Shown: positions 44,649 to 55,316, numbered from the stretch's first letter. The stretch: 64,000 nucleotides of DNA from Odontesthes bonariensis (GCF_027942865.1 NC_134516.1:24635322-24699321), one strand, 5' to 3'. The notes: generated from the letters alone by a model not told the origin. Translations and numbers: made by a program.

Positions 44649-45060
44649 TTAGAGCTGGCAAATAAATGCAGAGGAATTCAATTTCACCCCATACCCAAAT
44701 CCAGGATAAAGGGGTTCAGTGAATGTGGTGTTGAAGGTGTGGAGGTGGGTCAGTGTGTCAGAGGAGACTCTGTAGAAGGACAAGATTCCAGCAGGATAGT
44801 CCACATACACTGCTGCTCTGTGAGAGACGGAGGAGGAGGGAATGGGTGTCCCGCTGTTGTTGTGCCAGGCATTATATCCCCCATCAGTGCAGGTCAGACA
44901 CCAGGACTGGTCATTCCCTCCAAACTTGGACCCATCGCTGTCTCCATTCCTCCCGATTCCTCTGTAACTCACTGCAACATAAACCTTCCCGACCCACTCC
45001 ACCTCCCAGTAACAACGACCAGTGCCCTACAGCTGGTTATCTTTTGAACTACCCTGGTAA
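44649..45060 (-). pseudogene. B30.2/SPRY domain exon fragment
   Basis: On the minus strand GRCYWEVEW, VYVAVSYRGI, KFGGNDQSWCLTC, AVYVDYPAGILSFYRVSSDT and FTEPLYPGFGYG are the classic PRY/SPRY motifs of fish TRIM and NLRC3-like/stonustoxin-like proteins. The exon is complete at its C-terminus (ICQL, stop) but has a stop just before GTGRCYWEVEW, and the PRY start cannot be followed. It is likely a degraded terminal exon of an immune-type gene from a large fish family. Confidence 0.75.
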
Positions 45061-45677
45061 CGCCTGCCAATGTGGTGGCCATGTCTTCTCCTAAGTCTTT
45101 AGGCTCTGCTTCCTCAGTGGAGAACATGGTGGACAGATTGAGGTGCTACTTACACTGCCTGACAGGGGTGGACTGGGACAAAAAAATCGGCCCTGGCATT
45201 TTAGACTAGACTGGCCCACCACATTGCACAACACAAACATTGTCAGGTTTTTTTGGTGTACTGAATGTGTATACCAACTGTGCAAATTTTGAAAAAATAA
45301 ATACCTTGAGGCATGGAACGGGTTAATGGAAATTAGTGAGAGTGGACACTTAAAATACTTCCAAAACCTTCATTTATTAACACTATTGTGACTTTCTTTC
45401 ATTGACATTGGAACTGGATCCACCTCAGGAAGTGGTTTTTGTGATTTATTTCCAATATTCATGTGATCTCTGCATAAATCAGGGCTTGATGTTATTCAAA
45501 TTATCTCCATATGTGAAAACATTGGATTAAGTCCCAGTTTAATCTTCTGTAACTCAAGAATAGTTAAAGCCATGAGATGAAGTGACTCCAAGTACAGACT
45601 GCTTTGGAAGTCCAGCACTCCTGAAGCACTGCTGTAAACAGTTATGGCACCATGTTGATGTACATAATAACACCTTA
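45061..45677. other. Spacer joining SPRY fragment to tRNA-Thr flank
   Basis: Includes a dispersed segment around 45165-45240 (GGACTGGGACAAAAAAATCG). From about 45420 it is the inverted counterpart of 27560-27730 and 26196-26306, including the empty site of the TTAA element near 45560-45572. Confidence 0.6.
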
Positions 45678-45751
45678 AGGCACTGCTGGGATTTGAACCC
45701 AGGATCTCCTGTTTACTAGACAGGCACTTTGACCAACTAAGCCACAGCGCC
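45678..45751 (-). tRNA. tRNA-Thr (AGT)
   Basis: Minus strand GGCGCTG...CAGTGCC, anticodon loop CTAGTAA, perfect T arm. Inverted paralogue of 26122-26195 and almost identical to it. Confidence 0.9.
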
Positions 45752-46327
45752 ACATGGTTCATAAATCTGATGAAAGAATAAAGAGCAGGAACTGGATCCA
45801 CCTCAGGAAGTGGTTTTTGTGATTCTGTACCTCAAGAATAGTTAAAGCCATGAGTAGAAGTGCCTCCAATTGGTTCAAAACTTCATCATATTTTGCAGAT
45901 ATTGTTGGGTTTTCAACTCAGACCCTGGTGTTCATGTGGAAGTCACTTTCACCAGTTACAGCCAGATCTCATGAAGCGGTGTACTTATTACACGCCAAGT
46001 CATTTACTGTGTTTTTACAAGGCTTTTTTATGCTTTTGCGTATTATTTTCCGCTACATATTTAAAGGAAATGACGTCCTGCCCTCAGCTTTTACTCTAAC
46101 TCTGACAATTGCACGGTTTGTAAGTTCATTTTGATGTTATGTAGTGTGACAGGAGGAGAACCTCCACCGTACTGTACCCTAACCATTTGACGTGTTATGT
46201 GAACAGAGGAAAATTACACTCTGAAAGTATAAAAAAGGCATAAATGAGACTTTAAAAGCTGTGTGCTATTTATACGCACTTTCATTAAGTGGACCAGTGA
46301 AAAGAATTTAGTACAAAGCTGATAATA

Positions 46328-46343
46328 AGCTGTTTTATATTCT
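46328..46343. repeat. Target duplication of the L1-like LINE, left copy
   Basis: AGCTGTTTTATATTCT, identical to 52262-52277. Confidence 0.95.
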
Positions 46344-46668
46344 TTTTTTTTTTTCAAATATTTTTTTTTTTATTAGAGCACACAGTCATAGTGTCACACA
46401 ATTACAATAAGCATATAAATGAACAGTGTATATCCATACAAGAATGTGTGCAGCTAGGACACAGCGCCCTCTTTTTGTTTTATGTTATGACAAAGGAAAA
46501 TGAAAGAACAGACAAATATGTAGGAAACAAAATACAGATAAAGAAATAATAAACTAAAAAGACAAAACCTAAGCAAATATCCCCCACCTACCCACCCATC
46601 CCCCCACCCAGCCGTACCCTACCGTCTATTCGGTAATTTGTTGTGATAAAGGGGAAAATTAATTGCCA

Positions 46669-49600
46669 CTACGAGGTGTGATATTGAATAAGAGGTGACC
46701 AAATTTTGTCAAATAACAGTAATTTATCCATAAGAGTATATTTTATTCTCTCTAAATGGAGAGTGTTAGTAAGATCAGTAAGCCACATCTTTGTGGTGGG
46801 CACGTCTTTCTTTTTCCAATGCATGAGAAGTAACTTCTTCGCGACAATGAGACAATAAGAGAGGAAACATTGTTGGAAGTTGTTTAACCTTTTAACATTA
46901 TCTAACACTCCCAGAATAATGGTGAGTGGTTTAGGATCTAGTTGTACGTTAAGTATTACAGATATTAAACTGAAGACATTAAACCAAAAGATCTTGACCT
47001 TGTCACATAAAGCAAAGCTGTGAAGCAGCGTGTCATCTGTTGCATGGCATCTGTCACATATAGGGGACAACTCAGGGTAAATTCTGTGTAACCTTTTCTT
47101 AGAGTAATGAAGACGATGTAAAATTTTAAATTGGATTAGGCGGTGCCTGGCATTATTGGAGCATCGGTGAATGTGTTCCAAACTCTTTTCCCAGAGAGTG
47201 TCCGAGATCTCAGTGCCCATCTCTTCCTCCCATTTTGTCTTTATTAGGGTGGAGTTCACTGGACTAATAGAATGCAAGGTGTCATATATGTAAGATATCG
47301 ATTTTTCTGAGCAAGATGTGGGCCGGAGGCATCGATCAAGACAAGAGCCTTTAAAAGTCTCAAAGTCTTGCAGATGTGTTCTCACATAGTCTCTAATTTG
47401 CAAAAACCTAAAGAAACTACTTCCTGGTAGATTATATTTACTCTGTAATTGTGCAAAGGATGCGAACATGCCCTTAATGTATAAGTCTCCTATTGTATGG
47501 ATGCCTATATTCCTCCAGAGATTGAAGGTATTATCCATAATGGATGGTGGAAAGGTAGGGTTTCCAGCGATAGGAAGTGCATAACAAATAGGTTTCAACT
47601 TAAAGTGTGACTTAATTTGTTTCCAAATGCGCACTGTACTATGGATCATCACATTGCAATTGTATAAAGACTTCTCAATAGTGCAAGGTGCTAGAAGAAT
47701 GGCACCCATAGAGTTAGGCTGGCATGACTCTTGTTCTAATTCGAGCCAGTTTGGTGGGGTTGCTGTGTCATCCAGCCAGTATGCCATAATCTTAATTTGT
47801 GAGGCCCAATAATACGATAAAAAATTTGGGAGTGCCAAGCCCCCCTCCAATTTAGATTTACAAAGGTGTTTCTTGCCAATTCTATGAGTTTTGTAGTCCC
47901 AAAGGAAAGGGAGCACGATCAAGTCTATTTTCTTAAAGAAGGATTTAGGAAGAAACACTGGAATATTCTGAAATAAATACAGTAACTGGGGCAAGAAAAT
48001 CATTTTAATAGCATTGACTCTGCCCAGTAATGATATTGGTAAGGACTTCCAAAACTGTATATTTGACTGTAATTTAGACAACAGTGGTGGGAAGTTCTCT
48101 TTAAATAAATGGGAGTGGCACTTTGTGATCTGAATTCCTAAATATGTAAATTTTTCAGGAGAAATACGAAAAGGGAGGTTCTGTAACCAGGCATCGGTCT
48201 GTACATGTACGGGCATTAGCTCGCTTTTATTCCAATTTATCCTATAACCAGAGAAGGTCCCAAAAGAATTGATTTTATCGAGTATTTGCGGAATCGTGAC
48301 TTGTGGCTGAGAGATGAATAACAAAACATCATCAGCATATAATGAAATTTTATTCAAAGAATTTTGTGTGTTGTAACCATGAATTAAAGGGTCTGAGCGG
48401 ATACTCTCGGCAAGGGGTTCAATTGCTAAGGCAAAAATCAAGGGCGATAGGGGGCACCCTTGTCTCGTTCCTCTATGTAGATTAAAACGGGGAGACAATA
48501 TTTGGTTTGTGAGTATCTGAGCACAAGGGTCCTTATAGAGAAGTTTTACCATTGAAATAAATTTTTCCCCAAAATTAAATCTTTTTAAAATTTCAAACAG
48601 ATAAGGCCACTCGACTTGGTCAAATGCCTTCTCAGCATCGAGTGAGAGAATGGCTAACTCTTCTTTTGGTCTGTCTGTAGCATACATGATGTTAAATAAT
48701 CGTCTAAGATTGAAAAAAGAATTTCTGCCAGGTATGAAACCAGTCTGATCTGGATGCACTAATTTCTCTAAAAGGGGGCTTAATCTATTTGCCAAAATTT
48801 TTGAAAATAATTTCCCATCTTGGTTTAAGAGGGAAATAGGACGAAAAGAGCCTACTTCTTCTGGGTCCTTACCCTTTTTATGTATAACAGTAATGACTGC
48901 TTCTGTTAAGGTAGGAGGTAGGACACCATCGGTGTGGGCTTGAGTAAACATCTTATGTAGATAAGGGCAAAGAGTTTCATTAAATTTTTTATACAGTTCA
49001 CCTGGGAGGCCATCAGGGCCAGAGGCTTTATTGCTTTTAAGTGAAGTGATGGCTTTTTTAACTTCTTCAATAGAAATTTCAGAGTTCAGCTGAGCCGACT
49101 CGTGTTCATCTAGCTGAGAGAGATTACATTTATCTAAGAAATTCTGCATAGCTACATAGTCTGTGTCATTTTTGGAAGTGTACAAGTTTTTAGAAAATTG
49201 GAGAAACCGATCATTAATATCCTTGGGTTTGATGAGAACTTCACCTTTTTCAGATTTGATTTTATGTATTGTGCGATCATTTTCCTGTTTTCTGAGTTGT
49301 CGGGCTAAGAGTCTGTGTGGCTTGTCATTAAACTCAAAATATTTCTGTTTAGTATACAAAAATGCCTTACTAAGCCTTGCCGAGAGTATCTTGTTATATT
49401 CATATTTTAAGGCTGATATTTTTTTATGTAAATCACTGGAAGGAGTCTGGGCATTCTCTTTATCCAGAAGGTTAATTTGGTTGTCTAGTTTAAGTAACCT
49501 AGCCTTGTTCCTTTTCCTTCTGAATGCTTCAAATGAAATAATAGAGCCTCTAAGAAAAGCTTTGAATGCCTCCCAGAGAGTAGAAGGGGTCGTTTCTGAA

Positions 49601-50463
49601 TTATCATTAGTATCAAAATAGAGGGATATTTGAGTTTTTAAATAATCACAAAACTCTTTTTCGGTTAATAACAGAGGGTTTAGCCTCCAGTTTGTCTGCG
49701 GCTTCGCCATGTTTAAAATATTCAGAGTACACGTGAGGGGGCAGTGATCTGAGATCAGAATGTTGTGGTATTTCGCATTTACGGCATATGGCATCAGTTT
49801 TGCATCTATAAGAAAATAATCAATCCTGCTGTATGAGTTATGCCTTGCCGAGTAAAAGGAGTAATCCCTGCCAGTCGGATTAGCAGTTCTCCAAATGTCA
49901 GACAAATTAGTATTGTTGATAAATGTATTAAGAAAGACACTTGAGTTGCTTTTCTCCATTCTCCGAGTGGAAGATCGATCTAAATACGGATCTAACACGC
50001 AATTGAAATCTCCTGCGATAATTAAATTAGTTTGGGACAAATCTGGTATAAGAGACATCACCTTCTGAAAGAATGATGGATTGTCTATGTTCGGAGCGTA
50101 TATATTCATCAAGGTGAGAGGTGTAGAATATATTTCCCCAGTTACAATCAAAAAGCGACCTTCCTTATCAGAAATGGTGTCTTTGTGGATGAAGGGGACG
50201 CCTTTCCTTATCATGATCGCTGTACCTCTCGCTTTAGCATTAAAAGATGAGTGGAAAATATTATTAATCCATTTACACCTTAATCTGGTATGGGAGTCCT
50301 TTTTCAAATGGGTTTCTTGTAAGAATATCAGATCTGGCGCTAATGATTTAAGATGAGCAAAGATTTTACCTCTCTTTATCGGGTTGTTCAGTCCACGCAC
50401 ATTCCAGCTAGCTAAAGTTAGACCTCCCCTTACTCTTGTATATAGATCATTTTGTGTTGACAT
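46669..50463 (-). CDS. L1-like ORF2: endonuclease and reverse transcriptase, 1264 aa
   Basis: N-terminal apurinic-type endonuclease: ASWNVRGLNN (18-27), QETHL (49-53), GDFNCV (151-156) and SDHCPLT (238-244). Reverse transcriptase: SGPDGLPGELYKKF (about 481), FRPISLLN (about 540), LSLDAEKAFD (606-615), GTRQGCPLSPLIF (665-677) and the catalytic YADD (709-712). The C-terminal part ends with a Cys/His group, CDRCHATDDTLLHSFALC, as in L1/Tx1 proteins. The protein nicks target DNA and copies its own RNA at the nick. Uninterrupted, of full length for the family. Confidence 0.97.
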   Translation of the reverse strand: MSTQNDLYTRVRGGLTLASWNVRGLNNPIKRGKIFAHLKSLAPDLIFLQETHLKKDSHTRLRCKWINNIFHSSFNAKARGTAIMIRKGVPFIHKDTISDKEGRFLIVTGEIYSTPLTLMNIYAPNIDNPSFFQKVMSLIPDLSQTNLIIAGDFNCVLDPYLDRSSTRRMEKSNSSVFLNTFINNTNLSDIWRTANPTGRDYSFYSARHNSYSRIDYFLIDAKLMPYAVNAKYHNILISDHCPLTCTLNILNMAKPQTNWRLNPLLLTEKEFCDYLKTQISLYFDTNDNSETTPSTLWEAFKAFLRGSIISFEAFRRKRNKARLLKLDNQINLLDKENAQTPSSDLHKKISALKYEYNKILSARLSKAFLYTKQKYFEFNDKPHRLLARQLRKQENDRTIHKIKSEKGEVLIKPKDINDRFLQFSKNLYTSKNDTDYVAMQNFLDKCNLSQLDEHESAQLNSEISIEEVKKAITSLKSNKASGPDGLPGELYKKFNETLCPYLHKMFTQAHTDGVLPPTLTEAVITVIHKKGKDPEEVGSFRPISLLNQDGKLFSKILANRLSPLLEKLVHPDQTGFIPGRNSFFNLRRLFNIMYATDRPKEELAILSLDAEKAFDQVEWPYLFEILKRFNFGEKFISMVKLLYKDPCAQILTNQILSPRFNLHRGTRQGCPLSPLIFALAIEPLAESIRSDPLIHGYNTQNSLNKISLYADDVLLFISQPQVTIPQILDKINSFGTFSGYRINWNKSELMPVHVQTDAWLQNLPFRISPEKFTYLGIQITKCHSHLFKENFPPLLSKLQSNIQFWKSLPISLLGRVNAIKMIFLPQLLYLFQNIPVFLPKSFFKKIDLIVLPFLWDYKTHRIGKKHLCKSKLEGGLALPNFLSYYWASQIKIMAYWLDDTATPPNWLELEQESCQPNSMGAILLAPCTIEKSLYNCNVMIHSTVRIWKQIKSHFKLKPICYALPIAGNPTFPPSIMDNTFNLWRNIGIHTIGDLYIKGMFASFAQLQSKYNLPGSSFFRFLQIRDYVRTHLQDFETFKGSCLDRCLRPTSCSEKSISYIYDTLHSISPVNSTLIKTKWEEEMGTEISDTLWEKSLEHIHRCSNNARHRLIQFKILHRLHYSKKRLHRIYPELSPICDRCHATDDTLLHSFALCDKVKIFWFNVFSLISVILNVQLDPKPLTIILGVLDNVKRLNNFQQCFLSYCLIVAKKLLLMHWKKKDVPTTKMWLTDLTNTLHLERIKYTLMDKLLLFDKIWSPLIQYHTS

Positions 50464-51180
50464 ATCAGAAAAAAAACCGAGTAGATATCTGTCTCAATTA
50501 GACCACCTTTAGGTTGTGATTTTACATTAGCTAGACGGCTAAGTCCCATCCCTCCCTCTCCCTTCCCACAAACTCCCTTAAATCCCCTTGAACAAACAAA
50601 GTAAACCAAAAACGAAAACATTTCTAGCCAGTACCAAACGGGTATGGCGCGAGAGTACTTCGGGAAGTGATCAAAGCGTAATAAGAAAGATAAAAATAAT
50701 AATAATAATCCAACCAAAATCTAATACTTCCCTGAGCTGTTACTGTTAACCCTTGTTAACCTTAGTAACTAACGTTCTCAAAATAGATAGCTCGTCAAAT
50801 GTCTTGAGTTTGAATACAACAAAAACATTTTCACTGTAGCATGAAAGCAATTTAACTGTAACACTGTCCTACCCTGAATTTAGGGGAATGAAACCAGTAT
50901 GCATATCTGCTGGGGTGGTTCACCTGTTCAGATTCAACACATTAAACATATAACATTCAGAAATGCAGGCTATTACTCTCTCCGCGAACAAACGAGCGAA
51001 GTGCGGAGAAGAGGGCGAGAGAGAGAGAGAGGAAAGAGTACCATCAAGTTCACCACATCGGTGACATCTCACCGACAGTCAGTGTCCTCTCGTAGCCCTC
51101 TATTCAGGAATATGAATGTCCGTATGCGGCTCGTTTTCCACTCGGTCGGGCAGCCGGTGTGTCCCGTTAGATGTCAAAGT
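50464..51180 (-). other. Inter-ORF spacer of the L1-like LINE
   Basis: 717 bp between ORF1 stop and the first ATG of ORF2, long for an L1-type element. A purine-rich GAGAGAGAGAGAGGAAAG run lies at about 51016-51037 on the plus strand. No frame joins the two ORFs. Confidence 0.8.
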
Positions 51181-52095
51181 CTACTGTGGCTGTCCAAAGT
51201 GTTTCTCGGCGTAATCTTGAGCTTCCTTCGGGTCGGTGAACGACATCTTCACTCCTCCGTGCGTCACCATCAGTCTGGCCGGATAAATCAGTCCGTATCT
51301 GACGTCTGGTCTTCCCCGTAACATTCCTCTAACTTTAGTGAATGCTGCTCTCTGCTTGACCACAGAAGAAGGAAAGTCCGGAAATATGAATATTTTCCGC
51401 CCCTGGTATTCCAGATTATTCTTTTCTGCGGCCCTGCGTAGTATTTCCTCACGAACATGGTAGTAATGCAGCCTTAAGATGAAGGGACGCGGGGGGTCTT
51501 CGGGTTTCGGTTTCTGGCGGTTTATCCTGTGTGCCCGGTCAATCAGCGGTTCCTCCGGCAGAGACAGCGCTTCGGTTAGGAGTTGTGCGATGAAATCTCT
51601 GGGCCGTGGTCCTTCTTTTCCCTCCGGTATTCCTATGATCCTAATATTGTTCCTCCTCGAGCGCGCCTCGAGGTCCTCACATTTTTCATCCAGGTGTTTA
51701 AGTTTCGTTGTCAGGAGGTCCACTGTAGATTGCAGTGTGGAAAGCATGTCGGAGTGGGATGAAGCGCTTTCTTCTAGCTCTTTAAGAGCGGCTTCGTGCA
51801 CAACTGATTTGCCTCTCAGCTCCGAAATAGACTTCTGGACATTTTCACTTAGTGATGAAATTTCGCCCCTAATGGTAGCAGAAACTTCTGTGATGCGGTT
51901 TTCTATGGTAGCACAGACCTCTGATTTGATCCGGTTCACCTGTGTGCTTAAAGCACCGATGGCCTCGAGTACCGTCTTATTAGAGGGTTCATCCATACTA
52001 CTGTCGTCAGCTTCCGGGGTCTCAGGGTCTGGCGTGCTCGAGGCTTCAGGGCCTGATTCTGGTGACTCGTTCTTCTTGCCTCTCGGTTTAACCAT
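51181..52095 (-). CDS. L1-like ORF1 RNA-binding protein, 304 aa
   Basis: An acidic, Pro/Ser-rich start (MVKPRGKKNESPESGPEASS) is followed by a long coiled coil (about 40-145) and then the RRM-type start RRNNIRIIGIPEG (147-159). A C-terminal domain with RAHRI, PRPFILRLHYYHVREEILRR and GRKIFIFPDFPSSVVKQR matches L1 ORF1 (transposase 22 family) proteins, which form trimers and coat the element's RNA. Start chosen at 52095, giving a 166-bp 5' UTR. Intact. Confidence 0.95.
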   Translation of the reverse strand: MVKPRGKKNESPESGPEASSTPDPETPEADDSSMDEPSNKTVLEAIGALSTQVNRIKSEVCATIENRITEVSATIRGEISSLSENVQKSISELRGKSVVHEAALKELEESASSHSDMLSTLQSTVDLLTTKLKHLDEKCEDLEARSRRNNIRIIGIPEGKEGPRPRDFIAQLLTEALSLPEEPLIDRAHRINRQKPKPEDPPRPFILRLHYYHVREEILRRAAEKNNLEYQGRKIFIFPDFPSSVVKQRAAFTKVRGMLRGRPDVRYGLIYPARLMVTHGGVKMSFTDPKEAQDYAEKHFGQPQ

Positions 52096-52261
52096 TGTGA
52101 AAAATGAGCAGAATATTATGCTCCCGTGAATCCTGTTGCGTTTATGTTCTTCAAAAAGTGGATAACGTTCAGTAATTTTGCGTTTTTGTTCAGTTTTAGA
52201 CGGATTTTTGACGAGCTATCTGGAGGTGCAGCTTACCCTTCCATTGCTCGCTAGCGCCCCC

Positions 52262-52277
52262 AGCTGTTTTATATTCT
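52262..52277. repeat. Target duplication of the L1-like LINE, right copy
   Basis: Identical to 46328-46343. Confidence 0.95.
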
Positions 52278-52304
52278 AAGTCACAGCTTGCTCTGAAGGC
52301 CCAC

Positions 52305-52378
52305 AGGCACTGCAGGGATTTGAACCCAGGATCTCCTGTTTACAAGACAGACACTTTGACCAACCAAGCCACAGCGCC
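52305..52378 (-). tRNA. tRNA-Thr (TGT)
   Basis: Minus-strand GGCGCTG...CAGTGCC, anticodon loop CTTGTAA. One T-stem mismatch (CTGGG against CCCTG). The anticodon stem is TGTCT/ACAGG with a mismatch. Perhaps weakened. Confidence 0.75.
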
Positions 52379-52385
52379 ACATGGT

Positions 52386-52844
52386 TCATAAAACTGATGA
52401 AAGAATAAAGAGCAGGAACTGGAACCCAGTTCGGAAGTCTGGAAGTTTTGGAAGTCCTGAGGGGTGTTCCACGAAGCTGGATTCACAGAAAGCCTGGCTT
52501 TTCTCGATAGTTCTGGCTAATCTAAGAGAGAGTTCCGCTCCACCAACGTGGCTCTTTTCTTTCAGTTGCTCTTTCCAGCTCTCTGCCTCTTTCAGAACTG
52601 ACTGATATTCACTTTCTGCTGCTGCTGCTTTCAGAGTTTCACACAATCCTGCAGGGACTCGGTTGCACTGCTTGAGCTCCTGCTCACACTTTTGACGGAG
52701 ATGACGCTCACACGTCAAACAGTTTTGCACCTTCTTTAGTTTTTCCTCAGTCATGGAGCAGCCGCTCTCTGCTGCCACTCTTCTGTCTTTTTCTCCTGTC
52801 AGAAAGAAATGTTTCTTCAGCAGCTTTGTCCTGAGAATATCCAT
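52386..52844 (-). pseudogene. Coiled-coil protein, unit C copy, truncated and fused
   Basis: Matches the unit B protein from MDILRTKLLKKHFFL to SWKEQLKEK (about 100 residues), then changes to unrelated sequence (SHVGGAELSLRLARTIEK...) that runs into the tRNA-Thr flank and ends there. The C-terminal coiled coil of the B copy is lost. Upstream (53215-52896) lies the counterpart of the 40490-40806 segment, here with Lys in place of the unit B stop. Confidence 0.7.
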
Positions 52845-53264
52845 CCCATGCTATAAATAGCTGATCTTGTCATTCTTCTGTCGGTAAGAGTTCTGTCATT
52901 TCTCTGATCCATGATCTCGGTCGGCAGCAGAGGCGTTAGAGGGAATCCCCTCGGTTTGTGAAACTGGAAACTTCCACTTGACTGGAGGAACTACGGAGGC
53001 CTGGAGATGATCCTGCAGGAGCTGGACATCCTCTGAGTGAGGAGTCCCAGCTGCAGCAGAGACCTGGGATTGTTCTTTTTCCAACAGTTGCTGGGTTCCT
53101 CATAACTTTCCTTACTGCCAAAAGTAATGGGACACGTGTAGAAACCCTCGGGCAAATCGTCGTCTGCCATGTCACACCACTGAAGTGGAGGAGATGGTTT
53201 CTTGGTTTGACTCATTTTGCTTGTTGTTTATGAGTACTTCAAATCACATTTTTTTAAGATAGTA

Positions 53265-54290
53265 AGTAAGCGTTGTTTCTAAGTGCTTGTTAAAATGATT
53301 ATTTAAGATAGTAATTAAGTGTTTTTTAGGCGATGTGAAAACCGTTTGCTGTGACTTTCAAATCTGCTTCAAAAACTGGACGTGTTTCTTCAGATAAACT
53401 CCTGACCAGCTGTGAAAAAGCAGTGAAAATGTCTGGCCTGTAGAAACTTTGTGATGTCAAACAAGATCAGAGATGACATCGATTGTGATGTCACTACAGT
53501 GATGACAGCTTTGTGAAGACTTCTGTTCTGTCTCTTCTGGTCTGTGGTTCCAACCACAGATTCTGGATGGAACTGAAGTCCGGATTCCAGAATGTTGATT
53601 TGTGTTCTCTGTTAATCTCTGGACGACTTCAGCTGATTACTTCCTGTCACTGTCACGTTGGAAGGTCCACTTCTGCCAGTTTTTCAGCAGCCAGTATCAT
53701 GTTTTCCACCAGCAGTGTTTTCCAAGACACAATAATGTCAGTTTGTTTAAAATGTTGCCAAAATAAACTATTACAATTACAACAAATGTCATCTCAGGGC
53801 ACTTCAGTAATAAAGTCCAATTCAGGCCAATTGGAGTTTAATTCATTGTAATTATAATCCAATTCATTCAATTCAGAATGAATCCAATTCATTCATACAG
53901 AGCAATTCAAAAACTATTTCCTCGCTAAGGAAACCAACAGATGGCACCGAACTTGCACTATTTTAATTAGATATAACTTTTTAATAGTTCTACAATCATA
54001 TCTTTCTGGCTTTATTTGCATTTTACAAAGAGTCCCGAGTAATTATGAAAGTGGGGTTTTAATTAGAAGAAAAAGCCTCAAAATAAAGTGATTTTTAGGA
54101 GTATGCAGGGATTCATTTCCATCTAATGAACAGGTCAGTTATATTAAACAGTGGGCCGTGTGAGCAGCAATCAGGGGTGTAAGGAGTTCACAGATCATAG
54201 ACAGAGGCAACCGCCCAACTATTCAAAGCTTTTAAAATGAGTAATAAAATCTGACAGGTAACCAGGGAAGGAAGTCCTTTAATCCTGGAA
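53265..54290 (+). repeat. Block R, unit C copy
   Basis: Same orientation as the isolated copy at 1756-2757. Non-coding. Confidence 0.8.
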
Positions 54291-54620
54291 ATATTCTCCA
54301 GGTGATAGTCGGCTGACTTCCTAACTGACCTGATCTGGCTGCTGAAGTTCAGCTCTGAGTCCATAATAACACCCAGATTCCTGCTTGGTTTGTGCTTTTT
54401 AACATCACAGCCTGAAGCTGAGCTCAGATTTTTAACAGCTGACAATGACCTCTGTTTTCTCTTTGTTTAGCTGCAGGAAGTTCTGGATCATCCGGTTGGT
54501 TATTTGTTGGAGGCTCTTTGCTGGGCCAGTTATTCCTCTGTGCCAGCAGCTGAGCACCAGTTCTGCCAAAACTAACAGGAAACATCATCCTGCACCGCTG
54601 GATTATCAACAAGTAACACT
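54188..54620 (-). mobile_element. L2/CR1-like LINE RT fragment, unit C
   Basis: Minus-strand NLGVIMDSELNFSSQIRSVR, as in A and B. Interrupted. Confidence 0.75.
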
Positions 54621-55310
54621 GACCAAGTCAGGAGATTAAAAAGGATGCAGAGGATAGTCAGCCATCTCCTAAACACGGGACTTGTGTTTGACACCAGTCT
54701 TTGAACTGCTGTGAGACCGTTGTTTCCTTCATTCGTTTTTCAGCTTTTTTTCCAAAACTACTTGGTCGAAAGGTGTAAAACATTAAAAGTACTGGGTTAA
54801 AGTTAGAAAAGCATCATGTTTAGGAAATAAAATACACTTTTGGGAGAAAAACTTGGCCAATAAGACCAGGAGCTCCTGACCTGTCTCATACATTTCAGTA
54901 AGACCTCGGGAAATTGTACCAAAAAGGGCAAAACATGTCTCCTTTAAAGGACCAATAAGAGCTACATCTCAGACTCTACAGGCCTCAGTTAACTTGTTAA
55001 ATGTGTCAGTGGGTCGGTGTGAAAACTCAACATCTAGGCTGTTATTTCCAGCTTCTACGTTTAACTGAAATAGAAAATCTGAGAATTACGACAATTTGCG
55101 TAGAGCTATTTTACGACAGTAAAATATTTGGCAGTGACTAAGTGCCTTTAGCACAGACAGGAGGGTGGAGGCGAGAGGAGACAATGAGGCTGATACCAGA
55201 GCAACCAGATGAGCCTCCAGCGTCCACCTGTCCTGATAGTCCCTCACAAGCAGCTGTCTGTTGTTAGCACGTTAAGCTTTGATTGGTCTGGGCTGGTCTG
55301 TGGCATTATT

Positions 55311-55316
55311 TATAAA
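55311..55316 (+). promoter_or_regulatory. TATA box of gene 3C
   Basis: GCATTATTTATAAACC: TATAAA 41 bp before the ATG, with a reversed CCAAT (GATTGG) about 25 bp upstream. Implies a very short 5' UTR. Confidence 0.6.

Larger units (their letters stand above)
46344..52261 (-). mobile_element. Full-length L1/Tx1-like LINE
   Basis: 5,918 bp on the minus strand: 5' UTR 52261-52096, ORF1 52095-51181, spacer 51180-50464, ORF2 50463-46669, and a 3' UTR ending in an A-rich tail (T-rich at 46344-46370 on the plus strand). Flanked by a perfect 16-bp target duplication. The paralogous sequence at 19840-19855 is the empty site. Both ORFs are open, so this is a young copy and possibly still able to move. 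It lies next to a tRNA-Thr gene but not in it. It is not in U2, so it does not show the site preference of some Tx1 relatives. Confidence 0.95.

Noticed and set aside
51479-52129. Long open frame on the plus strand opposite LINE ORF1
   Set aside because: Antisense shadow of ORF1, with no features of its own.
46344-52261. A U2-targeted Tx1-group LINE
   Set aside because: Some Tx1 relatives insert into U2, and a split U2 lies nearby, but this LINE sits in tRNA-Thr flank with an ordinary 16-bp duplication and an A-rich tail.
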